Source: M3007 sp031425155 (GTDB lineage: Bacteria; Bacteroidota; Bacteroidia; Chitinophagales; Saprospiraceae). Taken from it: a stretch of DNA of 64,000 nucleotides. Both the position numbers and the translations under genes were made by a program. The stretch is from the NCBI GenBank assembly GCA_031425155.1, contig JANPIV010000116.1:45001-109000 (forward strand), written 5' to 3'. Positions 35,374 to 44,127 of this stretch are shown piece after piece. The notes under the pieces are model-generated. The model was not told where the DNA came from. It saw nothing but the letters and a program-made list of their open reading frames with translations, and searched no databases. Numbering within the stretch: position 1 is the stretch's first letter; each line of letters opens with the position of its first letter.

Positions 35374-36656
35374 ATCTGCTGCTGAAAAATGTACGGCTCG
35401 TAACCGCCACCGAACAGACGGACCCTCAGGACATTCTGATTCGTGGCGGGCATATTGAAGCCATCGGGACCGATTTACCGACGGCAGAAAATGCAGAAAT
35501 ATGGGATGTGGCCGGGGCTTGTGCTTCACCGGGCTGGCTGGATGTTGGCACCCAAACCGCCGACCCGGGTTACGAACATCGGGAAGACCTGCACTCCGTT
35601 ATTTACGCTGCCGCGGCGGGCGGTTATACGGCTCTGGCCAGTTTTCCCAACACCGAGCCAGCCGTGCATTCCAAATCGGAAATCCTGTACGTGCTGAACA
35701 AGACCGGCGGCGAGCCGGTGGCAGTCTATCCCATCGGAGCGGTATCGTCGGGTTGTCTGGGAAAGGACTTGGCGGAACTGTTCGATATGCACCATGCCGG
35801 GGCGATTGCCTTCTCCGATGGTCAGAAATCCGTACAGGATGCCGGGCTACTGCTGCGGGCCATCCAGTACGCACAAGCCTTTAATGGCCTGGTTATCAAC
35901 ATCCCACATCACCAGACCATCGCCGGGGCAGGCCAAATGCACGAGGGCGTGGCCAGTACCATGCTCGGGCTAAAAGGCTTGCCTGCCCTGGCCGAGGAAC
36001 TCATGGTGCAGCGCGATCTCAGCCTGCTGGAATACGCCAATGGACGTTTGCACCTGCATCTGTTGTCCACCGCCCGCAGTGTGGAACTGGTGCGCGCCGC
36101 CAAAAAGGCGGGTTTACCGGTCACGGCCTCCGTGGCCATCGCCAATCTTTGTTTTACCGACCGCACTATTCTGGGCGATGCTTCCGCGCAGGGTGCCTTT
36201 GAATCGAACTGGAAAGTGCTACCGCCTTTGCGCAGTGCTGCCGATGTCGCTGCCCTGATCGAAGGGCTGGCGGATGGCACGATAGATTTCATTGCCACCA
36301 ACCACACGCCCTGGCATGACGAGGCCAAAAACCTGGAATTTCCCTATGCCGAGTTTGGCATGATCGGGTTGGAAACGGCGTTTGCGCTGGCTTGCACCTA
36401 TTTGCACGAGTATTTGTCCCTTCCCCAATTGGTAGAAAAACTGGGCCTCGCGTCGCGTCGCATCCTGGGTTTGCCCGTTTCGGAAATAGCCGTGGATGCC
36501 AAAGCCGACCTGACCCTGTTCGACCCGAATCGGGAATGGACGTTCACAACGCAGCATATTGCTTCCAAATCAAAAAATACGCCCTTTGTAGGGCAGCATT
36601 TCCGGGGAAAAGTGCTCGGTATTGTTCATCGCGGCCGGGTGGTACGAAACTTTTAG
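35370..36656 (+). CDS. Dihydroorotase-like amidohydrolase lacking catalytic residues
   Basis: A 428-residue protein of the dihydroorotase family (GHIEAIG, FPNTEP, GAIAFSDG, NTPFVG). Active enzymes carry D-x-H-x-H-x-R at the metal site; here it reads D58-V-G-T-Q-T-A, so both His and the Arg are gone. The later TDHAPH aspartate motif reads T-N311-H-T-P, so that Asp is Asn. It is therefore unlikely to close carbamoyl aspartate to dihydroorotate. I recall related degenerate copies in other Bacteroidota; in Pseudomonas an inactive form supports aspartate carbamoyltransferase structurally. Its ATG overlaps the stop of the membrane protein (ATGA), so the two are co-translated. Confidence 0.85.
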   Translation: MNLLLKNVRLVTATEQTDPQDILIRGGHIEAIGTDLPTAENAEIWDVAGACASPGWLDVGTQTADPGYEHREDLHSVIYAAAAGGYTALASFPNTEPAVHSKSEILYVLNKTGGEPVAVYPIGAVSSGCLGKDLAELFDMHHAGAIAFSDGQKSVQDAGLLLRAIQYAQAFNGLVINIPHHQTIAGAGQMHEGVASTMLGLKGLPALAEELMVQRDLSLLEYANGRLHLHLLSTARSVELVRAAKKAGLPVTASVAIANLCFTDRTILGDASAQGAFESNWKVLPPLRSAADVAALIEGLADGTIDFIATNHTPWHDEAKNLEFPYAEFGMIGLETAFALACTYLHEYLSLPQLVEKLGLASRRILGLPVSEIAVDAKADLTLFDPNREWTFTTQHIASKSKNTPFVGQHFRGKVLGIVHRGRVVRNF

Positions 36657-36752
36657 GCTATCACGATGGCACAGGAACTCTTTCTATGCCCATGCTTTAT
36701 CATTCTGGTGATTAGGGAAAATCATTTCCCATTCATCTAAAAACTTATTTCC

Positions 36753-37466
36753 ATGAAAAAATTTGCCAGTCTGTGGGCATTGTCCGCCCTGCTGTTTTTA
36801 TTGCCTGCGTGCGATGTTTTAAAGGAAGTTGCCGACGGCGTTTTATCTGAACCTTCGCTGGACGAAATTGGTCGCGGCCTGAAAGAGGCCCTGTCCAAAG
36901 GTGTCACCAAAGGAGCGGCCCAATTGGCGCAAACCGACGGTTATTACAGGAGTGTGTATAAAATACTGCTGCCCGAAGACGTGCGCAGAGTGACCGACAA
37001 ACTGAAAAATGTGCCGGGATTTACGAATATTGAAAGCGAATTGCTGGAAAAAATGAATCGCGGGGCCGAAGATGCCGCCAAAGAAGCCGGGCCGATTTTT
37101 CTGTCTGCCGTCCGGCAAATGACCATCCAGAATGCGGCGAACATTTTAATGGGGGCCGACAATTCCGCGACTACTTATTTGCAGGAAAAAACCACCACCG
37201 AATTGTACGGAAAATTCAATCCCGTCATCGTCAGTTCGCTCAACAAAATCGGCGCGAACAACCTCTGGAAAAAAGCCGCCGATGCCTACAACAAACTGCC
37301 TTTGGTCACCAAAGTCAACAACGACTTGGACGACTATGTTACCAATCAGGCGTTGAAAGGATTATTTGGCAAAATCGCCGAGGAAGAAAAGAACATCCGC
37401 AACAACAAACTGGCCCGTACTTCCGAACTGTTGAAAAAAGTATTTGCCAAGCAGGACGCGAAATAA
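36753..37466 (+). CDS. DUF4197 domain lipoprotein
   Basis: A 237-residue protein with a lipoprotein signal (MKKFASLWALSALLFLLPAC; lipid Cys20), so exported and membrane-anchored. The mature part matches DUF4197: GLKEALSKGVTKGAAQLAQ, the stretch YKILLPEDVRRVTDKLKNVPG, FLSAVRQMTIQNA and ILMGADNSATTYLQEKT, then FNPVIVSSLNKIG. The fold is helical. Its role is not known. A terminator follows the gene. Confidence 0.85.
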   Translation: MKKFASLWALSALLFLLPACDVLKEVADGVLSEPSLDEIGRGLKEALSKGVTKGAAQLAQTDGYYRSVYKILLPEDVRRVTDKLKNVPGFTNIESELLEKMNRGAEDAAKEAGPIFLSAVRQMTIQNAANILMGADNSATTYLQEKTTTELYGKFNPVIVSSLNKIGANNLWKKAADAYNKLPLVTKVNNDLDDYVTNQALKGLFGKIAEEEKNIRNNKLARTSELLKKVFAKQDAK

Positions 37467-37487
37467 TTCTGTCTGATGCCTGGCTTG

Positions 37488-37522
37488 GCCCTCCCGTGCT
37501 TTGCTGCACCGGAGGGCTTTTT
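37488..37522 (+). terminator. Terminator after the DUF4197 gene
   Basis: GCCCTCCCGTGC (37488-37499) pairs with GCACCGGAGGGC (37506-37517), one mismatch, followed by TTTTTC. Confidence 0.85.
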
Positions 37523-37555
37523 CTTTGTATGTTTGCCTGAAACAATATCAGAACG

Positions 37556-38602
37556 ATGGATTTTCTGCTTTACGGTGCCAATGGCTACACGGCCCAACTC
37601 ATGCTTCCTCTGCTCCAGACTTATGGGCTTAAGCCGGTATTGGCGGGCCGTTCAGCGGAGAAAATCGAGCCCCTGGCCCGCGAATACGGGCTCACTTATC
37701 GTATTTTCGATCTGGCCGATCCGGTGGCGACGCGCTCGGCATTGGCCGATATGCCGCTGGTGCTGCATTGTGCCGGGCCGTTTGCGCATACTGCCCGCCC
37801 GATGCTGGAGGCATGTTTGGAAACGAAAACCCATTATCTTGACATCACTGGCGAGATCGCGGTATTTGAACAGGCCGCTCGTCTGGGTGCTCGTGCCCGC
37901 GAACAAGGCATCACGCTACTACCCGGCAGCGGTTTCGATGTGGTGCCGACCGATTGCCTGGCCGCATTTCTGCATCAACAACTCCCGGATGCGACCCATT
38001 TGTCCCTGGCTTTTGCCAATATGGGCGGCGGTTTGTCGCAGGGAACTGCCCGTACGATGGCCGAAGGTCTCGGCGACGGCGGGGCTATGCGTCGCGATGG
38101 GCGGATTGTCCCCGTGCCGCTGGGCCACCGGGCGATGGAAGTTGATTTTGGCGGGTTGCACCGTTTCGTGATGGCTATTCCATGGGGCGATGTGGCTACG
38201 GCCTATTACACCACGGGCATTCCTAACATCGAGACTTTCACCAGCGTTCATCCGCGTACTTACCGGCGGTTACGCTGGCAAAAGGCATTTAATTGGCTGT
38301 TGCGTATGCAGGTCGTGCGTAATTTTGTCAAAAAACGCATTGCCAATCGTGCGCCAGGCCCTTCCGCTGAACGTCGCGCCACCGCTCAAACCTACGTGTG
38401 GGGAGAAGTGCGCAACGCCACTGGCACTACTTTGCAAGCCCGATTGCGCACCCCCGATGGCTACACGCTTACGGCTCATAGTGCCTTGATATTGACAAAA
38501 AAAATACTGGCCGGAGCGGGAAAACCCGGCTTCTGGACACCCGCTGGTTTGTTCGGGCCCGATCTCGTGCTGGAAGTACCCGGTGTGGAACGATTTTTTT
38601 AA
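37556..38602 (+). CDS. Saccharopine dehydrogenase-like NAD(P)-binding protein
   Basis: A 348-residue protein with a Rossmann start (DFLLYGANGYTAQLML; G-x-x-G-x-x-A pattern) and VLAGRS, which fits NADP binding. HCAGPFAHTARPMLEACLETKTHYLDITGE is the core signature of saccharopine-dehydrogenase / trans-acting enoyl-reductase-like proteins, and GSGFDVVPTDCLAAFL follows as expected. The C-terminal part is variable and holds a basic helix (RMQVVRNFVKKR). It probably reduces a carbonyl or enoyl group; the substrate is unknown. A terminator precedes it, so it starts its own transcript. Confidence 0.83.
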   Translation: MDFLLYGANGYTAQLMLPLLQTYGLKPVLAGRSAEKIEPLAREYGLTYRIFDLADPVATRSALADMPLVLHCAGPFAHTARPMLEACLETKTHYLDITGEIAVFEQAARLGARAREQGITLLPGSGFDVVPTDCLAAFLHQQLPDATHLSLAFANMGGGLSQGTARTMAEGLGDGGAMRRDGRIVPVPLGHRAMEVDFGGLHRFVMAIPWGDVATAYYTTGIPNIETFTSVHPRTYRRLRWQKAFNWLLRMQVVRNFVKKRIANRAPGPSAERRATAQTYVWGEVRNATGTTLQARLRTPDGYTLTAHSALILTKKILAGAGKPGFWTPAGLFGPDLVLEVPGVERFF

Positions 38603-38722
38603 ACACCACGCTTGCTGCTTCACTGTTTGACGCGATTTTGAATGTACACCCAATTGATTTTTTTTGCAAAAAGGTGATAGTCAAATCTTTGCAGGTAAAA
38701 AATCATTCACCGATCCATTTCT

Positions 38723-39532
38723 ATGCAATCATCCAACTGGGAACAACTTACCCAACAAGTCAATCAAGTCTGCCGGGACACGGCGGTTTTTCTCCGGGCG
38801 GAACTCGGCCAGGTCCAACCCGGCCAGATCGAAGAAAAATTCATGAATGGGCTGGTGAGTTACGTGGATCGTACCGCCGAAGAAATGCTGGTGGAGCGGC
38901 TGTCCAAGTTACTGCCCAGTGCCGGATTTCTGACGGAGGAGGCAACCGTAGCCCAGCAAGATGCGGAGTTGCAATGGATTATTGATCCGCTGGATGGCAC
39001 TACCAATTTCTTGCATGGGCTCCCGCATTTTTCCATTAGCGTAGGCCTGAAAGCAGGCGACGATCTGGTGCTAGGTGTGGTACATCATGTGCCTAACGAC
39101 CAATTATTTTATGCCTGGCAGGGTGGTGGTGCCTGGTGTGAGGGCGTTCGTATTCAGGTCAGCAATCGCGATACCTTACGACAGTCGTTGATCTCGACCG
39201 GATTTCCCTACCACGATTTTAAGCGGGAAGAGGCCTGGTCAACGGCTTTCAATCAGTTTATGCGCCAATGCCGGGGATTGCGCCGGTTTGGTTCGGCGGC
39301 TTTGGACCTGGCCTACGTAGCCTGCGGTTACTTTGATGTTTTCTATGAATATGGCCTTAGTGCCTGGGACGTGGCTGGCGGCATCGTATTGGTGCGCGAA
39401 GCCGGGGGCCAGGTGAGCGATTTCAACGGCGGCCAGGACTTTCTAAACAAACAGGAGATACTGGCGGGCAATGCCCTGGTCTTCGGGGAAGCTCTGGCGA
39501 TTGTAAAAGAGGCATTTGAAGAGGATAAATAA
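38723..39532 (+). CDS. Inositol monophosphatase family protein
   Basis: A 269-residue member of the lithium-sensitive Mg2+ phosphatase family. The metal site is complete: LTEEA (Glu72/Glu73), IDPLDGTTNFLHG (Asp88 and Asp91) and the C-terminal LSAWDVAGG aspartate. FDVFYEYGLSAWDVAGGIVLVREAGG is the usual second signature. It dephosphorylates inositol-1-phosphate or a related sugar phosphate; SuhB-like or CysQ-like functions cannot be separated by eye. Short upstream AT-rich gap with TTTG-type words; a bidirectional terminator follows. Confidence 0.9.
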   Translation: MQSSNWEQLTQQVNQVCRDTAVFLRAELGQVQPGQIEEKFMNGLVSYVDRTAEEMLVERLSKLLPSAGFLTEEATVAQQDAELQWIIDPLDGTTNFLHGLPHFSISVGLKAGDDLVLGVVHHVPNDQLFYAWQGGGAWCEGVRIQVSNRDTLRQSLISTGFPYHDFKREEAWSTAFNQFMRQCRGLRRFGSAALDLAYVACGYFDVFYEYGLSAWDVAGGIVLVREAGGQVSDFNGGQDFLNKQEILAGNALVFGEALAIVKEAFEEDK

Positions 39533-39543
39533 GTATTGATAAA

Positions 39544-39589
39544 AATAAAAATGGCCATCCCGGCTTAACCCGGGACGACCATTTTTATT
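39544..39589. terminator. Bidirectional terminator between convergent genes
   Basis: 20-bp arms (39544-39563 with 39570-39589), 6-nt loop, two wobble pairs, bracketed by AATAAAAATGG and CCATTTTTATT. Confidence 0.85.
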
Positions 39590-39607
39590 CTATCAACTTA
39601 AACTAAA

Positions 39608-42600
39608 TCAACGAATTACAGTAAATTTACGGGTTTGCCGCTCGCCTTGTGCCGGTGTTACTTCCAGCAAATACAACCCGTTCGCCAACGTCGCTGGCAG
39701 GTCCAGCACCTGTGTTTGCTCCCCGGCTATCAGCTGTGTGGACTGCATCAAACGGCCTTGCGTACTGAACACCCGCACTTGCACTTTTTGACCCACCCAT
39801 GCCGAGAAGTCGGCGAAAAGGGTACCGTCGGTCGGATTAGGGAACAGACTGAATGCTCCCTGCGCATACTGATGGTCGGCTTCCCGTTCCAGCCGGTTGG
39901 AACCTGGTTCGTTACCCACCGGACAGAAGAAAGTATTCAAAAGTGCGGCATAAGAAACCTGTGATTCCACGCGCGCAGTAATGTGGATATAAGCGGGCAC
40001 AGACTGGGTGGGCAATGTGTATTTGAATACGTCCGACTCGCCATTCTGAATACTGTCTGCTACCGAGGAATAACGCAGCGAGTAAAAGGGCGTAAAGTTG
40101 GGATTGCGTACCGAATACGTGCGTCCACTTGGCGCAGTATAAATGGTGTTGTTAACCGGCAGGTCAGCCACCACGCCATTCGGCACCTGGATCGCCACAT
40201 AAGTCAAGCGGCTTGCGCAGTTGTTGATGGTGCGAATGCGGTACGTTTTGCGTAGCAGGGAATCCTGCGTAATGCTCAACAACTCATATTTAATACAGCC
40301 GCTTACCTTCGTATCGCAAGGGCTGGTTTCCTGCACCATAACATTGAAACAGCATCTGGCCGAGTTGCCGCAGCTGTCCTTCGCCTCGTAACAAACGCTC
40401 GTCAGTCCGGTGGGAAAATTATTGCCGCTGGCTAATCCTTGCTGTAAACTCAGGGCCACGCCCGGGCAAGGACAATCTGTGGCCGCTACAGGCAAATTAT
40501 ACGCGATGGAAACAGCACTTTCCCCCGGATCGGCTATTACAGAAATATCATTCGGGCAGGCTATTGTGACCGTCGTTGGATAATCGGGAACCAGATAACG
40601 CAAAGTGTAAGTCGCCAGGGTATCGCAACCGCTGGTGGCTGGCAATACGAGATTAATCGTACCGGGTTGTGCATAATTAACGCCTTGAATGAGCACGGAA
40701 TCGCCCTTGCAAAATTCAATGGTTCGCGTCACCGTAGGTTGCGGTGCAAATTCCAGCACATAAGTCGCCAATGTATCGCAGCCGCTCGTGGCCGCAATGA
40801 CACTGGAGACAGTGCCTGGCTGGGTGTAAACCGTTCCGTCAATTGTCACCGATGCACCTGGGCAGAAAGCCAGTGTGCGCGTCACCGCTGGCTGCGGCGC
40901 AAATTCCAGTATGTAAGTCGCCAGTGTATCGCAGCCGTTCGTGGCCGCAATGACACTGGAGACAGTGCCTGGCTGGGTGTAAACCGTCCCGTCTATCGTC
41001 ACCGATGCACCCGGACAGAAACTAAGCGTTCGGGTCACCGCTGGTTGCGGCGCAAATTCCAGTATGTAAGTTGCCAATGTATCGCAGCCGCTCGTGGCCG
41101 GGATTACGCTGGAAACAGTGCCTGGCTGGGTATAAGCCGTTCCGTCTATCGTCACTGATGCACCCGGACAGAAACTAAGCGTTCGGGTCACCGCTGGTTG
41201 CGGCGCAAATTCCAGTATGTAAGTTGCCAATGTATCGCAGCCGCTCGTGGCCGGGATTACGCTGGAAACAGTGCCTGGCTGGGTGTACACCGTTCCGTCT
41301 ATCGTCACTGATGCACCCGGACAGAAACTAAGCGTTCGGGTCACGGCTGGTTGCGGCGCAAAATCCAGTATGTAAGTTGCCAATGTATCGCAGCCGCTCG
41401 TGGCCGGAATGACACTGGAAACAGTACTTGGCTGCGTGTAAACCGTCCCATCTATCGTCACTGATGCCCCCTGACAGAAAGTGAGCGTCCGCGTCACCGC
41501 TGGTTGCGGCGCAAAATCGAGGATATAAGTCGCTAATGTATCGCAGCCAGTGATGCCCGGAATTACACTGGACACGGTGGTGGGTTGCGTATAAGTAATG
41601 CCATCAATGCTCACCAAATCACCCGGGCAAAAAAGTATGGTTGAAGTAACCGCTACTTGCGGTTTTACATCAAGAATGTACGTAGCAATAGTGTCGCAGC
41701 CCGTGGAGGCCGGAATGATACTCGAGACTACTCCTGGCTCCGTGTACAATACACCATCTATTTCTACCGAATCACCTGCACAAAAAGAAATGGTTCGGCT
41801 GATGCCAGGTTGCGGGGCAAATTCCAGTACATAAGTGGCCAGCGTATCGCAACCAGTCGTGGCCGGAATGACACTGGAAACAGTACTTGGCTGGGTGTAA
41901 ACCGTCCCGTCTATCGTCACCGATGCGCCCAGACAAAAGGCGATCGTTCGGGTCAGCGTTGGTTGTGGCGCGAAGTCAAGAATACAAGTGACCAGCGTAT
42001 CACAGCCACTTATCGCCGGGATGACATTGGTTACCACGGCTGGCTCAGTGTAATAAATGCCGTTGATATTTATAGAATCACCGGGACATAACACCAGTGT
42101 TTTGGTGAGGGATAGTTGCGGTGCATAGTCTAATATGACTATCACTAAGGTATCGCAGCCGATGGTGGCTGGAATACTATAGGAAATAGTATCCGGCTGG
42201 GTATAAGTTACTCCATTTACCACTACTGTATCACCCGAACAAAAGGAAATATTCTGTTGTAAAGTCGGCGTTCGGCCAAGCAGAATGACATAAGTTGCCA
42301 GTGTGTCGCACCCCCCGGTGGTAGAGGGTAGAGTATCGGCCACAGTAGCAGGCTGGGTATAAACAATTCCATTGATAACAAGAGAATCTCCCGCACAGAG
42401 GAAAATAGTATCTGAAAAGACAGGTTGCGGGGCCAGCAGCAGCGTATAGGTAATAATGGTATCTACGCCTCCTGGGCCAGCCAGCGTATCTGTCACCACA
42501 GCCGGAGCAGTATATACATTGTCGGCAATAATAACCGGCTGGCTTGGGCAAAGCGCAAAGGTGGTATCCAGAATGACCGGAAAAGGAGGACAATAATCCG

Positions 42601-43876
42601 AAGGAGAAAGCAGGCCGGACGGCATGGATACATCCCAGTCAACTGCCGGTGCAAAATCTTCCACAGAAAGGCTTTGTTCAAATCCTTCTGCTGCCAAGTC
42701 TTCTACTGATAGGGTAAGTACTCGTGGCGGACAGGACGTTACCAAACCATTGGCATTGGTTTTTACTAACAGAATGTCATTTTCACCACTTGCGGGATCA
42801 TAAATAGTACCTACCGCGATAATTCCTCCGTCACTGGTCTCCAGAGCGTTCAGGAACTGGTCGTCGCTTGGTCCGCCATAACTATATGCCCACTGAATGA
42901 TGCCATTTGAGTCCACCTTGACCAGATTGGCATCGCTGGCTTCATTAAAACCACTGGTATAAGGAACCAGAATAAAACCGCCATCACTCACATTGTTAGC
43001 CACTCCACGGAGGTTAATTCCGGCTTTTCCGTAGGTTTTTGACCAAAGTACGGTACCATCAAGACGGGTTTTCATCAGCCATTGACGCTGCTCAGTACCG
43101 CCAGTAGCCGACCAGGTACCATCGGACAACAGCAAATTACCATCCTGTGTCGGGCGTACATTGTACAAGGCATCATTGAACGGCTGCGGGAAGGTGCGCA
43201 GGAATAACAGGTCCCCTGTATTCAGATCAATTTTGGCCAGACATCCATCGTTATTAATAGCACCAGCCGCGTAAATAGTGTCTCCCGTAGCATAGTTGCC
43301 CACCAGGAAATTAGAAGCAGAAGTTAAAGTCCGCTCCCAGACCACTGTGCCGTCATTTAACAGGCGTACGAAAAAGGAGGATATACTTCCGCCATTATCC
43401 CGATAGCCCGCCACAAAATACCCATTATCCAGGCGGACAATTTTTGCCTGCGTTGGCGAGACTTCATCATTGCTATTACCAAAAGTTTTGGTCCATTCGA
43501 CAAATCCATCAGCGGTGACTTTGACCAAAAACACGTCTTTTCCACCCGCCCCTGCACTGCGTGTATCGCCCATGGCTAAAAATCCGCCATCACTGGCTGC
43601 GGTAACCAGCGTAAAAGCATCCTCCTGACTTCCTCCGTAGTTGTTCTGCCAAAGCACATCACCATCTGCGTTGATGCGCAGCAAATAAGCATCCAGATCA
43701 CCCGTCGGCGAAGTCGTTTGCCCGGCAATCACATACCCATCTTCGACGGAGATAATATGATTGCCCGTTTCATTGCCCGCCCCGCCATATATTTTTTGGA
43801 AGGTGGACTGGGCTGATAGTTGGGGAAAGGAAAAGACAAGGCTACAGAGCAGCCAAAGAGGATAGATGTTTTTCAT
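39608..43876 (-). CDS. Very large type IX secreted protein with 13 tandem 51-residue repeats (type A sorting domain)
   Basis: Protein of 1422 residues. Signal peptide MKNIYPLWLLCSLVFSFPQL. Residues about 25-400 hold repeats of the form FQKIYGGAGNE..GGYVIAGQT, a beta-propeller-like delta-60 type domain. Then come 13 tandem units of 51 (one 52) residues, about 440-1103, each patterned as xFCPGASVTIDGTVYTQP, xTVSSVIPATSGCDTLATY, xLEFAPQPAVTRT. After these lies a HYR-like domain (CPNDISVIADPGESAV, CYEAKDSCGNSARCCF). The end (LFPNPTDGTLFADFS; GLYLLEVTPAQGERQTRKF) is a type IX type A sorting domain. It is exported and displayed or released at the surface, perhaps an adhesin. The downstream partner carries the same repeats. 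Confidence 0.9.
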   Translation of the reverse strand: MKNIYPLWLLCSLVFSFPQLSAQSTFQKIYGGAGNETGNHIISVEDGYVIAGQTTSPTGDLDAYLLRINADGDVLWQNNYGGSQEDAFTLVTAASDGGFLAMGDTRSAGAGGKDVFLVKVTADGFVEWTKTFGNSNDEVSPTQAKIVRLDNGYFVAGYRDNGGSISSFFVRLLNDGTVVWERTLTSASNFLVGNYATGDTIYAAGAINNDGCLAKIDLNTGDLLFLRTFPQPFNDALYNVRPTQDGNLLLSDGTWSATGGTEQRQWLMKTRLDGTVLWSKTYGKAGINLRGVANNVSDGGFILVPYTSGFNEASDANLVKVDSNGIIQWAYSYGGPSDDQFLNALETSDGGIIAVGTIYDPASGENDILLVKTNANGLVTSCPPRVLTLSVEDLAAEGFEQSLSVEDFAPAVDWDVSMPSGLLSPSDYCPPFPVILDTTFALCPSQPVIIADNVYTAPAVVTDTLAGPGGVDTIITYTLLLAPQPVFSDTIFLCAGDSLVINGIVYTQPATVADTLPSTTGGCDTLATYVILLGRTPTLQQNISFCSGDTVVVNGVTYTQPDTISYSIPATIGCDTLVIVILDYAPQLSLTKTLVLCPGDSININGIYYTEPAVVTNVIPAISGCDTLVTCILDFAPQPTLTRTIAFCLGASVTIDGTVYTQPSTVSSVIPATTGCDTLATYVLEFAPQPGISRTISFCAGDSVEIDGVLYTEPGVVSSIIPASTGCDTIATYILDVKPQVAVTSTILFCPGDLVSIDGITYTQPTTVSSVIPGITGCDTLATYILDFAPQPAVTRTLTFCQGASVTIDGTVYTQPSTVSSVIPATSGCDTLATYILDFAPQPAVTRTLSFCPGASVTIDGTVYTQPGTVSSVIPATSGCDTLATYILEFAPQPAVTRTLSFCPGASVTIDGTAYTQPGTVSSVIPATSGCDTLATYILEFAPQPAVTRTLSFCPGASVTIDGTVYTQPGTVSSVIAATNGCDTLATYILEFAPQPAVTRTLAFCPGASVTIDGTVYTQPGTVSSVIAATSGCDTLATYVLEFAPQPTVTRTIEFCKGDSVLIQGVNYAQPGTINLVLPATSGCDTLATYTLRYLVPDYPTTVTIACPNDISVIADPGESAVSIAYNLPVAATDCPCPGVALSLQQGLASGNNFPTGLTSVCYEAKDSCGNSARCCFNVMVQETSPCDTKVSGCIKYELLSITQDSLLRKTYRIRTINNCASRLTYVAIQVPNGVVADLPVNNTIYTAPSGRTYSVRNPNFTPFYSLRYSSVADSIQNGESDVFKYTLPTQSVPAYIHITARVESQVSYAALLNTFFCPVGNEPGSNRLEREADHQYAQGAFSLFPNPTDGTLFADFSAWVGQKVQVRVFSTQGRLMQSTQLIAGEQTQVLDLPATLANGLYLLEVTPAQGERQTRKFTVIR
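40568..42559 (-). repeat. 13 tandem 153-bp coding repeats
   Basis: Thirteen head-to-tail units encode 51 residues each (one of 52). Units 8 to 12, running from about 41485 down to 40721, differ at few bases, while the outer units (1-4 and 13) are strongly diverged. This gradient marks recent expansion from the middle of the array. Confidence 0.9.
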
Positions 43877-44127
43877 AAGAAGGCAGAGAATTATGATTCA
43901 AAGGCCAAAATAAGGCCTTTCCATGGCATTAAAATGTCATCTGGTTTGCAGAAGGGTACCATATCCGGCAATGTCAATGTAATGATGAGAATATCCGTAC
44001 AAAGATGCCTGGCCAAAAACTGATGCCCGCTCAAAAGTAGATTCCTCCACCGGCCTGGATTGTCGTATGCGTTGCTAAAGACCACCTTTTTATGTAAAAT
44101 ACCAAAGCAATGGTAGAATAAGACGAC
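43877..44127. other. Non-coding gap between the two repeat-protein genes
   Basis: About 250 bp of AT-rich sequence. No frame, hairpin of note or clear promoter element seen; it should hold the promoter of the 1422-residue protein gene. Confidence 0.4.
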
